The notes under the pieces were generated by a model. The model was given only the letters and a program-made list of their open reading frames with translations. It had not been told where the DNA came from and searched no databases. This document shows positions 17,324 through 26,345 of a stretch of DNA of 64,000 bases, piece by piece (within the stretch, counting starts at the first letter, position 1; each line of letters starts with the position of its first letter). The DNA lies in contig NZ_CP006568.1 of the NCBI RefSeq assembly GCF_000517405.1, positions 1,488,001 through 1,552,000 on the forward strand, written 5' to 3'. The position numbers and the translations under genes were made by a program. This stretch comes from Candidatus Sodalis pierantonius str. SOPE. GTDB taxonomy: Bacteria > Pseudomonadota > Gammaproteobacteria > Enterobacterales > Enterobacteriaceae.

Positions 17324-17745
17324 CGCTTTGTTGAATAAATCCGAAATTTGTGACGACTTCCTCCCTATCAGGGCGATTGTTACATGATGCGGACGCTGTT
17401 TGGCATTCCTAACAACGTGATCCGGTTAAGCGCTTTGACCATTGCCATAGCCTCACCTACCTGCGCGTCATAGTCATGCAGACTCAGATGACCACCCAAA
17501 AGTGTTTTAAACCGGAACATGGCCGTTTCAGCCAGTGAACGCCGGTGATAACCTACTTTCTTTTTCCAGGTATCGTTATTGCCGCTCAGATGCTGATTTG
17601 CCACCGCATGGTTACGCTCATGGTATCGAGCTGGCCAATATTGCGCACCACTTCGCGGTGGGATAAGCGGCTTTATTTTTTTCCTCAGCAGAGCATCATG
17701 ACAGTAACGCGTATCGTAAGCACTGTCAGCCGACGCTTCCCTGAT
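17324..17745 (-). mobile_element. IS903-group fragment (3' part of transposase)
   Basis: It begins with the IS end CGCTTTGTTGAATAAATCCG and carries, on the minus strand, the last 119 codons of the 307-residue transposase (REASADSAYDTRYC to NSVRIM). It breaks at 17745 in the codon before REAS and is joined directly to an IS256 end. Only one terminus remains, so it is immobile. Confidence 0.9.
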
Positions 17746-17772
17746 CATTTATACAGAATCGTGTACAGGGTC
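17746..17772 (+). mobile_element. IS256 right-end remnant
   Basis: CATTTATACAGAATCGTG through ACAGGGTC equals the terminal 27 bases of the IS256 right end. It is fused to the IS903 fragment on the left and to non-IS DNA on the right. This is what remains after a deletion or recombination with one endpoint inside IS256. Confidence 0.85.
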
Positions 17773-18450
17773 TTCCGCGTGCGTGCATTTGATGAATCGC
17801 AAAAGATATAACGGCGGAGCCCCGTTTATGCCGACCTAAATCCGCAGTCCGATCCTGGAAGGCTTTCGTCCCCGCTTATTCCTACCCGCGGCGATAAGCC
17901 AGCCGCCGGGAATATCAGCAACGGCAAGTGGCAAGACAACGACCTCATCAGAGTCGCATTAGCTCAGGTGTCGCCGCGGCATTGCCCCTACTGCCGAGTC
18001 ATGTTTCCTATCAAGGCATATCACCAACAGGAATCCTTGAGCGCCGTCCATCGCCCGGGCCACTGCCTATTGGCACGCTAGCAATAACCGCCTTCTCTCG
18101 CCGCGTTGAGACGCGCAGACGGGCCTTGGCGCGAGCGCTCCGCCACCAAACCAGTTCCATGGCTGGCGGACCAAGGCAAGCCATACGCCCCCACCCTGAC
18201 CGCCTCCCTTAAGGCAAGAAACAGTGACTATTTTTTTGCTACGCGTCGACCCGCGCCGACGGTTTACCCTAACGGCGGCCCTGTATCGCTAGGGTATAGC
18301 CTACCTGCCGCCGCCTTGCCTCTATTCCCCCTATCTGGCCGCTAGGCTCCCGCGTGGCCGCTATGCCCCTTGGCGCGGCGCGCGTGGCTTTCCTCCTGCC
18401 GGGTGGCGCATAAACGACCGCGGCGGAGACCCCAGACATGACAGGCAAAA
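17773..18450. other. Gene-free, probably decayed DNA
   Basis: No recognisable protein in any frame; the short open frames have no ribosome sites or motifs. In E. coli hns and galU are adjacent, so this stretch and the following epimerase and ugd genes represent a different arrangement. It is probably old, eroded sequence brought in by the IS-mediated rearrangement. Confidence 0.45.
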
Positions 18451-18474
18451 AAAAGCGGCCGAACGGCCGCTTTT
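18451..18474 (-). terminator. Intrinsic terminator after the UDP-sugar operon
   Basis: Hairpin AAAAGCGGCCG-AA-CGGCCGCTTTT, followed on the minus strand by a run of T residues. It lies 23 bases beyond the epimerase stop and could work in both directions. Confidence 0.85.
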
Positions 18475-18496
18475 ATCGCTATTGAGTGGCGATACA

Positions 18497-19504
18497 TTAA
18501 CGCTGATAATACTCGCGATACCATTCGACGAAATGTTTGACCCCTTCCGCCACCGGCGTCTGCGGTTTGAAGCCAATCGCGCGATACAGCGCCTGCGTGT
18601 CCGCGCTGGTTTCCAGCACATCGCCGGGCTGCATCGGCAGCAGATTCTTCTCTGCTTGGATACCGAGGGCCTCTTCAAGCGCCTGAATATAGTCCATGAG
18701 CTTTACCGGCTGACTATTGCCAATATTGTAGACGCGATAAGGCGCGGAACTCGCTGCCGGCGAGCCGGTTTCCACCGTCCAGCCGGCATCCGGCGCCGGA
18801 ATAACGTCCTGCAGACGAATGATGGCTTCGACAATGTCGTCAATATAGGTAAAGTCGCGCAGCATATCTCCGCCGTTGTAGACGTCGATACGCTCGCCGT
18901 TGAGCATCGCCCGGATAAACTTGAACAACGCCATATCCGGGCGCCCCCATGGGCCATAGACGGTAAAAAAGCGCAGGCCGGTGGTCGGCAACCGATACAG
19001 GTGCGCATAGGTGTGCGCCATCAACTCATTGGCTTTTTTGGTGGCCGCATACAGCGACACCGGATGATCCACCGCGTCGTCCGTGGAAAAGGGCAACTTG
19101 CGGTTAAGGCCATAGACCGAACTGGAGGAGGCGTACAACAGATGCCCCACCTGCGTATGCCGGCACCCTTCAAGGATATTAAGATGACCGATCAGGTTGG
19201 CGTCACCGTAGGCCAGGGGATTGTCCAGCGAATAGCGTACCCCGGCTTGTGCGCCAAGGTGGATCACCCGATCAAACCCTTCATCGGCAAACAGGCTGGC
19301 GATGCCCTGCCGGTCCGCCAAATCAAGCTTGTGGAAACGAAAAGAGTCATAGGCCCGCAAGCCGTCAAGACGGGCTTGCTTTAACGACACATCATAATAA
19401 TCGCTCAGGTTGTCGATACCGATCACCTGATGACCGTCAGCGAGCAGACGCCCGCTGACATGATAGCCAATAAAACCGGCGGCGCCGGTGACCAAAAATT
19501 TCAT
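18497..19504 (-). CDS. NAD-dependent UDP-glucuronate 4-epimerase-type enzyme
   Basis: 335-residue extended SDR. An N-terminal Rossmann motif is seen in VTGAAGFIGYHV, then the NAD-adenine Asp in VIGIDNLSDYYD. AGVRYSLDNP follows, with the catalytic Ser region YASSSSVYG and the YAATKK (YxxxK) pair. The sequence is of the family that interconverts UDP-glucuronate and UDP-galacturonate. It lies 9 bases after ugd, whose product supplies UDP-glucuronate, and after galU, which supplies UDP-glucose. Together they form a pathway for uronic-acid sugars of capsule, LPS or exopolysaccharide. It appears intact. Confidence 0.88.
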   Translation of the reverse strand: MKFLVTGAAGFIGYHVSGRLLADGHQVIGIDNLSDYYDVSLKQARLDGLRAYDSFRFHKLDLADRQGIASLFADEGFDRVIHLGAQAGVRYSLDNPLAYGDANLIGHLNILEGCRHTQVGHLLYASSSSVYGLNRKLPFSTDDAVDHPVSLYAATKKANELMAHTYAHLYRLPTTGLRFFTVYGPWGRPDMALFKFIRAMLNGERIDVYNGGDMLRDFTYIDDIVEAIIRLQDVIPAPDAGWTVETGSPAASSAPYRVYNIGNSQPVKLMDYIQALEEALGIQAEKNLLPMQPGDVLETSADTQALYRAIGFKPQTPVAEGVKHFVEWYREYYQR

Positions 19505-19513
19505 CGCGGTCTC

Positions 19514-20857
19514 TTAGGAAGGAGAAGCAAGCGACGCGCCGCGGCCAATGCCATAATAGACAAAGCCGCGATTAGCGAGGCGCTCCGGATCGTATAAATT
19601 ACGGCCATCAAAGATCACCGGCTGTTTCAGCGCCGCCTTAAGGACATCGAAATCCGGCGCGCGGAAGTTCTGCCATTCGGTGCAGATGACCAGCGCCTCG
19701 GCGCCACGCAGGGCGGCTTCTTTGGTGCCCATCAATTGCAGATCGTCGCGGTGGCCGTAAATGCGCTGCGTTTCATTCATCGCTTCCGGATCGAAAGCCT
19801 GAATCGTCGCGCCGGACTGCCATAACGCTTCCATCAACACTCGGCTTGATGCTTCGCGCATATCGTCGGTGTTGGGCTTAAACGACAGCCCCCACAGCGC
19901 AAAGGTTTTGCCGCTTAAATCGTCGCCGAAATGGCGGCGAATAAAGGCCGGCAGTTTGTCTTTCTGCTTATAGTTTACGTCTTCGACAGCCTGCAGCAAC
20001 TTGGGCTGATAACCGATCTGCTCGGCGGTCCGAATGAGCGCCTGCACGTCTTTCGGGAAGCAAGAGCCGCCATAGCCGCAGCCAGGGTAAATAAAACTGT
20101 AACCGATGCGCGAGTCCGAGCCAATGCCCTGGCGTACTTTCTCCACATCCGCACCCAGCAATTCCGCCAGATTGGACATTTCATTCATAAAGCTGATTTT
20201 GGTTGCCAGCATGCAGTTGGCGGCATATTTGGTCAGCTCGGCGCTGCGGATATCCATCAGGATCATCCGATCATGGTTGCGGTTAAACGGCTCGTAAAGC
20301 TCATGGAGTAATTCCACCACATCTTCATTGTCGGTGCCTACCACAATTCGCTCAGGGCGCATGCAGTCGGCTACCGCCGCCCCTTCTTTTAAAAATTCAG
20401 GGTTGGATACCACATCGAACGTCAGCGTGCTATTGCGGCTTTGCAGCGTTTCCTGCATCACGGCGCGGACTTTATCCGCCGTACCCACCGGCACGGTGGA
20501 TTTATCCAGAACCACTTTGTGATCGTTCATGTGCTGGGCGATGGTCCGCGCCACGGCGGTCACGTATTTCAGATCAGCAGAGCCGTCTTCGTCCGGCGGC
20601 GTTCCTACCGCGATAAACTGCATGACGCCATGATTGATGCCGGTCTGCGCATCCGTCGTAAATTTTAGCCGTCCGGCTTCATAATTCTGCTGCACCAGCG
20701 GCGTCAGCCCCGGCTCGAAAATGGGAATCACGCCTTTTTTCAGATTCTCGACTTTGCGCTCATCCACGTCGACACACAACACGTCGTGTCCCACTTCGGC
20801 TAAAACCGCCGCCTGCACCAAGCCGACATAGCCGATACCAAAAACCGTTACTTTCAT
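19514..20857 (-). CDS. ugd: UDP-glucose 6-dehydrogenase
   Basis: 447 residues, oxidising UDP-glucose to UDP-glucuronate with two NAD. N-terminal Rossmann motif VFGIGYVGLVQAAVLAEVGHD; STVPVGTADKV; the NPEFLKEG stretch; and the catalytic Cys in YPGCGYGGSCFPKDVQAL near residue 260. The C-terminal UDP-binding domain has GLSFKPNTDDMREA. It lies 50 bases after galU on the same strand. The full normal length is retained. The product feeds aminoarabinose, colanic-acid type polymers and the adjacent 4-epimerase. Confidence 0.95.
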   Translation of the reverse strand: MKVTVFGIGYVGLVQAAVLAEVGHDVLCVDVDERKVENLKKGVIPIFEPGLTPLVQQNYEAGRLKFTTDAQTGINHGVMQFIAVGTPPDEDGSADLKYVTAVARTIAQHMNDHKVVLDKSTVPVGTADKVRAVMQETLQSRNSTLTFDVVSNPEFLKEGAAVADCMRPERIVVGTDNEDVVELLHELYEPFNRNHDRMILMDIRSAELTKYAANCMLATKISFMNEMSNLAELLGADVEKVRQGIGSDSRIGYSFIYPGCGYGGSCFPKDVQALIRTAEQIGYQPKLLQAVEDVNYKQKDKLPAFIRRHFGDDLSGKTFALWGLSFKPNTDDMREASSRVLMEALWQSGATIQAFDPEAMNETQRIYGHRDDLQLMGTKEAALRGAEALVICTEWQNFRAPDFDVLKAALKQPVIFDGRNLYDPERLANRGFVYYGIGRGASLASPS

Positions 20858-20907
20858 GTTGGATGATCCTGGTCTGTGTCAATATGTAGCCAAAAAGCTT
20901 CAGCGCT

Positions 20908-21810
20908 TTATTCTGTGATGGCGTCTTTTAACCACGTTTTGAATTCTTTGCCAAGACTTTCATGACGCAGACCATATTCAACGAACGCCTGCATGTAGCC
21001 CAGTTTGTTGCCGCAGTCGTGGCTCAGCCCCTTCAGGTGGTAGGCCTCGACGGTTTCTTTGTCCATCAGCATTGCAATCGCGTCGGTCAGCTGAATTTCA
21101 TTGCCGGCTCCGGGCGGGGTTTTTTCCAGCAGTGCCCAAATATCGGCGGACAGCACATAGCGGCCAACCACGGACAAATTAGACGGTGCTTCTTCCGCCG
21201 ACGGTTTTTCGACCACGCCCACCATCTCTACGCTATCACCCGGATTGAGGGTCTTGCCCTGACAATACACCACGCCGTAGCTGGTGACATCGTCCACCGG
21301 CTCGACCAAAATTTGACTGCGGCCGGTATCTTCAAAACGTTTTAGCATCGCCGCCAGATTTTCGGTCTGTAGGTTAGATTCATATTCATCGATAATCACG
21401 TCGGGCAGGATCACCGCAATCGGTTCATCTCCCACCAGCGGGTGCGCGCACAAGACCGCGTGCCCCAGGCCTTTGGCCAGCCCCTGACGAACCTGCATAA
21501 TGGTTACATGGGGGGGGCAGATCGCCTGGATCTCCGCCAACAGTTGACGCTTGACGCGTTTTTCCAGCATCGCTTCCAGCTCGAAACTGGTATCGAAATG
21601 GTTTTCAATGGAGTTTTTGGACGAGTGGGTGACCAAGATGATCTCGTTGATGCCTGCGGCAATACATTCATTCACCACATACTGAATCAGAGGCTTATCC
21701 ACCAGGGGAAGCATTTCCTTCGGGATCGCTTTGGTTGCCGGCAACATTCGTGTGCCCAATCCCGCCACCGGGATTACTGCTTTTTTCACTTTTGTCGTAA
21801 TAGCAGACAT
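20908..21810 (-). CDS. galU: UTP-glucose-1-phosphate uridylyltransferase
   Basis: 300 residues. The N-terminal nucleotide-binding motif is AVIPVAGLGTRMLPATKAIPKE, then PLVDKPLIQYVVNE, LGHAVLCAHPLVGDEP, LPDVIID and EKPSAEEAPSN. It makes UDP-glucose, the precursor for LPS core, osmoregulated periplasmic glucans (opgG is in this window) and the ugd pathway. It starts after an AGAGAGGTGG ribosome site. The E. coli upstream genes rssA and rssB are missing; an IS903 lies there instead. Confidence 0.96.
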   Translation of the reverse strand: MSAITTKVKKAVIPVAGLGTRMLPATKAIPKEMLPLVDKPLIQYVVNECIAAGINEIILVTHSSKNSIENHFDTSFELEAMLEKRVKRQLLAEIQAICPPHVTIMQVRQGLAKGLGHAVLCAHPLVGDEPIAVILPDVIIDEYESNLQTENLAAMLKRFEDTGRSQILVEPVDDVTSYGVVYCQGKTLNPGDSVEMVGVVEKPSAEEAPSNLSVVGRYVLSADIWALLEKTPPGAGNEIQLTDAIAMLMDKETVEAYHLKGLSHDCGNKLGYMQAFVEYGLRHESLGKEFKTWLKDAITE

Positions 21811-21955
21811 GAACCACCTCTCTTTCGTTAAGATAAAATTTTATCTATATAATATGTTTAACTTTTCGATTATATCAGTTTCGGCATGGGAAACCCGTGG
21901 AATAATGGGCGTTCAGTCTAAAATAGGACAATTACCCAATATTGAGGGTTAAAGG

Positions 21956-23010
21956 GGCTTTGTTGAATAAATCGAACTTTTAGGTGACTGGCGGCTCTGA
22001 TCACTACATTCGTTTCAACATCAGGTCCCCATGGCAAAGCAAAAGTTTAAAATCACCAACTGGCCCGCATACAACAATGCGCTCAGGCAGCGGGGGGACA
22101 TGACAGTATGGCTTGATGAGTCAGCCATTGCTGCATGGACTGAGAGTACACCACCTGAACATCGTGGCCGGCCGCTTCACTACACCGATATGGCCATTAC
22201 CACGGTTCTGATGATAAAGCGCGTGTTTAACCTTTCGCTCCGGGCGTTACAGGGTTTCGTTGACGCGATTTTTAAACTGATGGGGCTGTCGCTGCGCTGC
22301 CCAGATTACTCTCTGGTCAGCCGGCGAGCAAAAACCGTCGACATCAGCATAAAAACGCCAACCCACGGCGAAATCTCACACCTGGTCATCGATGGCACCG
22401 GCCTGAAAATCTTCGGCGAAGGCGAATGGAAAGTCAGGCAGCATGGGGCTGAGAGGCGCAGAGTATGGCGCAAGCTTCATCTGGCAGTAGATAGCGCGAC
22501 ACATGAAATTATCTGTGCCGATTTATCGCTAAGCGGTACGACAGATGCGCAGGCGCTGCCCGGGCTGATTAACCAAACCCACCGGAAAATCAGGGAAGCG
22601 TCGGCTGACAGTGCTTACGATACGCGTTACTGTCATGATGCTCTGCTGAGGAAAAAAATAAAGCCGCTTATCCCACCGCGAAGTGGTGCGCAATATTGGC
22701 CAGCTCGATACCATGAGCGTAACCATGCGGTGGCAAATCAGCATCTGAGCGGCAATAACGATACCTGGAAAAAGAAAGTAGGTTATCACCGGCGTTCACT
22801 GGCTGAAACGGCCATGTTCCGGTTTAAAACACTTCTGGGTGGTCATCTGAGTCTGCATGACTATGACGCGCAGGTAGGTGAGGCTATGGCAATGGTCAAA
22901 GCGCTTAACCGGATCACGCTGTTAGGAATGCCAAACAGCGTCCGCATCATGTAACAATCGCCCTGATAGGGAGGAAGTCGTCACAAATTTCGGATTTATT
23001 CAACAAAGCG
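21956..23010 (+). mobile_element. IS903-group insertion sequence, copy 2
   Basis: 1055 bases, both ends complete (GGCTTTGTTGAATAAATC and its complement). The flanking 9-mers GGTTAAAGG and TCTTTGCAG do not match. It sits where rssB and rssA are expected between galU and ychJ, so an IS-mediated deletion is likely. Confidence 0.93.
22031..22954 (+). CDS. IS903-group transposase, copy 2
   Basis: Intact 307-residue DDE transposase. Residue differences from the consensus of the copies here are GDMTVW and PTHGEIS. The catalytic Asp, Asp and Glu regions (VIDGTGLK, SADSAYDTRY, SLAETAMF) are present. Confidence 0.93.
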   Translation: MAKQKFKITNWPAYNNALRQRGDMTVWLDESAIAAWTESTPPEHRGRPLHYTDMAITTVLMIKRVFNLSLRALQGFVDAIFKLMGLSLRCPDYSLVSRRAKTVDISIKTPTHGEISHLVIDGTGLKIFGEGEWKVRQHGAERRRVWRKLHLAVDSATHEIICADLSLSGTTDAQALPGLINQTHRKIREASADSAYDTRYCHDALLRKKIKPLIPPRSGAQYWPARYHERNHAVANQHLSGNNDTWKKKVGYHRRSLAETAMFRFKTLLGGHLSLHDYDAQVGEAMAMVKALNRITLLGMPNSVRIM

Positions 23011-23228
23011 TCTTTGCAGTGCAAAATGATGGAGCTTTCTGGCCGGCTTGACAAGGGCTAACCGCCGATACAGGGTAAAACCCCGCCCTTGTGGCCACCG
23101 CCGGGCATTTTATTCGCCGGTGTTTAGCCAAAATAGTCGCAGCGGCGGTCGCTTTGGGTAAAATACCTTTTTGTCCCCCGCATCTGCGATCGCGTGGGTC
23201 TCTACCCCATCATTGAACAAGGAGTCGC

Positions 23229-23693
23229 ATGCGCTCAATTTGCCCCTGCGACAGCGGTAGGCCGTATGCCGACTGCTGTGCCCCATTCCTTTCGGGTGAC
23301 GTGCTGCCCGCGACCCCCGAACAGCTGATGCGTTCACGCTACAGCGCCTTTGTGGTAGAGGATGTCGATTATTTACTTGCCACCTGGCACCCACAAGCCG
23401 GCGCCGCGGTGTGCCGGAATGAGCTGACCGACGGCTTTCGCGCCACCCGTTGACGCGGTCTGCGGGTGATCGACTGCGCCGCCGGCCAAGATGCCGGCCA
23501 GGGCTATGTGGAATTTATCGTCCGCTTTTACGACGAGCGGCAGCGGCGCAACGGCTTTATTCACGAACGTTCCCGCTTTGTCCGCCTCGATGAACGCTGG
23601 TATTATGTCGACGGCCGGCATATTGTACCCGGCAGGAATGTGCCGTGCCCGTGCGGCTCCGGCCTCAAATTTAAAAAGTGTTGTGGACAATAA
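23229..23693 (+). pseudogene. ychJ: ychJ, SEC-C zinc-motif protein, nonsense mutation
   Basis: YchJ-type protein with zinc-binding motifs at both ends; function unknown. N-terminal CPCDSG (normally CPCGSG) is followed by RSRYSAFVVEDVDYLLATWHP; a C-terminal CPCGSGLKFKKCCG motif ends the chain. A TGA at 23451-23453 replaces what is a Trp codon in E. coli (TEWLGL; here TR-stop-RGL). The frame is otherwise open to 23693, giving a normal total length of about 154 codons. One point mutation accounts for the break. Confidence 0.87.
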
Positions 23694-23762
23694 TTCGGCC
23701 GCCGCTCTTTCGCGGCCCGCTTCATGGCAAAAATCAACAGATAGGACAGGATCCGCAAATCA

Positions 23763-24612
23763 ATGCAGTCGCAAAATGTACAAAGAAAGGTATTACGCAC
23801 CCTGTGTCCGGATGCCAAAGGTCTGATTGCGCAAATCACCAACATTTGCTTCAAGCATCAGTTGAATATCGTGCAAAATAACGAGTACGTTGATCATCAT
23901 ACCGGTCGCTTTTTTATGCGCACCGAATTGGAAGGATTATTCAATGATGCTGCGCTGCGGGCCGATCTGGACGCGGTACTCCCCGCGGGAACGCTGCGAG
24001 AATTGAATCACGCCGGACGGCGCCGCATCGTGGTGCTGGTAACAAAAGAAGCCCATTGTCTTGGGGACCTGTTGATGAAAAGCGCTTATGGCGGACTCGA
24101 TGTGGAGATCGCCGCGGTCATCGGCAACCACGAAACGCTGCGGCCGCTGGTAGAACGGTTTGATATCCCCTTCCACCTGATAAGCCATGAAGGGTTCAGC
24201 CGCGAGGAACATGATGCGCGCATGATGGCGCAGATTGACGCCTTCGCCCCGGACTATGTGGTGTTGGCGAAATACATGCGCGTGCTGACGCCGACATTTG
24301 TGCGTCATTACCCCAATCAAATCATCAATATTCACCACTCGTTCCTGCCGGCGTTTATCGGCGCGCGTCCGTATCACCAGGCCTATGAGCGCGGGGTGAA
24401 GATCATTGGCGCCACCGCGCACTACGTTAACGATAACCTGGATGAAGGCCCTATCATTATTCAGGACGTGATTCACGTAGATCATACCTACACCGCGGAA
24501 GATATGATGCGCGCGGGGGCGGGACGTGGAGAAAAATGTCCTGAGCCGGGCGTTATACCGCGTGCTGGCTCAGCGGGTGTTCGTCTACGGCAATCGGACC
24601 GTTATTTTTTAA
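23763..24612 (+). pseudogene. purU: purU, formyltetrahydrofolate deformylase, C-terminal frameshift
   Basis: PurU hydrolyses 10-formyl-THF to formate and THF, supplying formate for PurT. An N-terminal ACT domain (VLRTLCPDAKGLIAQITN) is followed by the formyltransferase-like domain with the catalytic Asn/His/Asp elements NIHHSFLPAFIGARPYHQA and YVNDNLDEGPII. At about 24515 one extra G in GCGCGGGGGCGGGAC shifts the frame after DMMRA. The original C-terminus (DVEKNVLSRALYRVLAQRVF) remains readable in the next frame, ending at 24612. The shifted frame instead runs on to 24716 through the tRNA promoter. The last 30 residues are altered. Confidence 0.88.
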
Positions 24613-24694
24613 CGCTGCGCGGCGTAGGGGCCATCATCGCGCGCATTTCGTCCGCGACTGGAGAAAAAAGCGGCAAAAGAATCGGGGGGCGTGC

Positions 24695-24722
24695 TTTACA
24701 GCGCCGCTTTATTTGATATGAT
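24695..24722 (+). promoter_or_regulatory. Promoter of the tRNA-Tyr gene (tyrT-like)
   Basis: TTTACA (-35, 24695-24700), a 16-base spacer and TATGAT (-10, 24717-24722), followed by GCGCCTCGC. The arrangement is that of the E. coli tyrT promoter, including the GC-rich discriminator after the -10 that underlies stringent control. Confidence 0.85.
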
Positions 24723-24759
24723 GCGCCTCGCTTGACGCGTTATTGTCATCTTTCGCTCA

Positions 24760-24844
<85 letters not shown>

Positions 24845-25134
24845 TTCCATCAAGCTTCTTGCTAACCACCACCCCCTAGTTTCCCTGATATTCGCGGGGG
24901 AAGGTGAGAACCTTCGACCAAGGTTAGCGTCGAGCAGCGCGAGACAACGATGCACAGCATCGGCCCGGAGGGTGAGCCGTAAAGCGGCGAATCATCCTTC
25001 CCCTACCCGCTCCCTTAAACATCCTGTTAACAGCACACAGACCTATTTCTCGCCCGACGCTGACATTGCGCCGCGTTTTCATGACTGACGATTTCTGCTA
25101 ACATCTGCCGATAACCTCTCACCTGGCATAAACC
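24845..25134. other. tRNA-Tyr downstream region, possible rtT-type repeat
   Basis: No protein gene. The stretch contains partial copies of the tRNA 3' end: AATCATCCTTCCCCTACC at 24988-25005 resembles AATCCTTCCCCCACC of the tRNA, and GGGGGAAGGTGAGAACCTTC at about 24897-24916 is a partial inverted match of the T arm. In E. coli the tyrT transcript also carries repeated units with tRNA-tail similarity (rtT). Equivalence is inferred from position and pattern only. The xthA promoter should lie in its last part. Confidence 0.4.
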
Positions 25135-25941
25135 ATGAAGTTTGTCTCATTCAATATCAATGGGCTACGCGCGCGCCCCCATCAGTTTGGAGCCATCATC
25201 ACGACATTGCAGCCGGACGTGATCGGTCTACAGGAAACCAAAGTTCACGACGATATGTTCCCTCTCGAAGAGGTCTCTCGCCACGGTTATCATGTTTATT
25301 ATCATGGTCAGAAAGGCCACTACGGCGTGGCGCTGCTCAGCCGGGAAAAGCCGTTAGCCATTCGCCGCGGCTTTAGTACCGACGACGACGACTCCCAGCG
25401 CCGGATTATCATGGCCGATTTCATCACGCCCAAAGGTGTATTGACGGTGGTTAACGGCTACTTTCCCCAGGGTGGAAGCCGTGACCACCCGGTCAAATTC
25501 CCGGCCAAAGAGCGCTTCTACCGCGATCTGCAAGACTATGTGGAACAAAGCCACCACGGCGAATCCCTGCTGCTTATCATGGGGGATATGAATATCAGCC
25601 CCACCGATCTGGACATTGGCATCGGCGAAGAGAGCCGTAAACGCTGGCTGCGCACCGGGAAATGCTCTTTCCTGCCGGAGGAGCGCGCCTGGTTGGACCG
25701 TCTGTTGACGTGGGGACTGGTGGATACTTACCGCCAAGCCAATCCTTCCGGCGATGATCGTTACTCCTGGTTTGACTATCGCTCGCGCGGCTTTGATGAT
25801 AACCGCGGTCTGCGTATCGACCTCCTGCTGGCCTCGCGGCCGCTGGCGGCCGCCGTTCGGGCGACCGGCATCGATTACGGTATCCGCGCGATGGACAAAC
25901 CGTCCGATCACGCGCCGGTGTGGGCGGATTTCGATTTGTGA
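25135..25941 (+). CDS. xthA: Exonuclease III
   Basis: 268 residues, the major AP endonuclease and 3'-5' exonuclease of base-excision repair. It has MKFVSFNINGLRAR (Asn7), GLQETKVHDDMFP (metal-binding Glu34), GYFPQG (Tyr109), GDMNISPTDLDIG (Asp151/Asn153), NRGLRIDLLLAS and the C-terminal KPSDHAPVW (Asp258-His259). All catalytic residues are present and the length equals that of E. coli. It is one of the intact genes in a decaying block. Confidence 0.97.
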   Translation: MKFVSFNINGLRARPHQFGAIITTLQPDVIGLQETKVHDDMFPLEEVSRHGYHVYYHGQKGHYGVALLSREKPLAIRRGFSTDDDDSQRRIIMADFITPKGVLTVVNGYFPQGGSRDHPVKFPAKERFYRDLQDYVEQSHHGESLLLIMGDMNISPTDLDIGIGEESRKRWLRTGKCSFLPEERAWLDRLLTWGLVDTYRQANPSGDDRYSWFDYRSRGFDDNRGLRIDLLLASRPLAAAVRATGIDYGIRAMDKPSDHAPVWADFDL

Positions 25942-25946
25942 GTGCC

Positions 25947-26345
25947 ATGCAGCCGCTTACGGTGGTGGCGGGGCTCATCGTCCGCGACGGCGCCCTGCTA
26001 CTGGCCCGGCGCGATGAGCGCCGTGACCAACCGGGCTTGTGGGAATTGCCCGGTGGCAAGGTGGAGCCGGGCGAAACACAGCCCCAAGCGCTCAGACGCG
26101 AGCTGTTTGAAGAATTATCCCTGCGCGCGCGGATAGGCTCGTTTGTCGCCCTGCACCGCCGTGTCCTAGGGGAGTGAGAAATTCTGCTCTACGGCTGGCG
26201 CGTGACCCACTTCAGCGACGAGCTGGAGTTACACTATCATAGCGAGTGCATTTGGCTTTCTCCTTCGCGCGCGCTTGCCCTGCCGCTGGCTGCGGCGGAT
26301 GCCCCCCTCATTCAGGCGTTAATCACCCAAGACGCCGCCCGATGA
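25947..26345 (+). pseudogene. nudG: nudG, CTP pyrophosphohydrolase (Nudix), nonsense mutation
   Basis: NudG hydrolyses oxidised and methylated pyrimidine nucleotides such as 5-OH-dCTP. The start MQPLTVVAGLIVRDGALLLA lies 5 bases after xthA. The Nudix box is visible, starting GGKVEPGETQPQALRREL and ending FEEL. A TGA at 26175-26177 interrupts the chain after RRVLGE; E. coli has an Arg there (CGA to TGA would suffice). The frame continues EILLYGWRVTHF to a stop at 26343-26345 with full normal length. Confidence 0.87.

Noticed and set aside
23451..23453. TGA read as tryptophan (recoding), because ychJ, mipA and the phosphodiesterase have TGA at Trp or probable Trp positions
   Set aside because: Other intact genes use TGG for Trp. 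TGA also replaces Arg and Cys codons in nudG and IS256 copy 5, so ordinary nonsense mutation explains the pattern.
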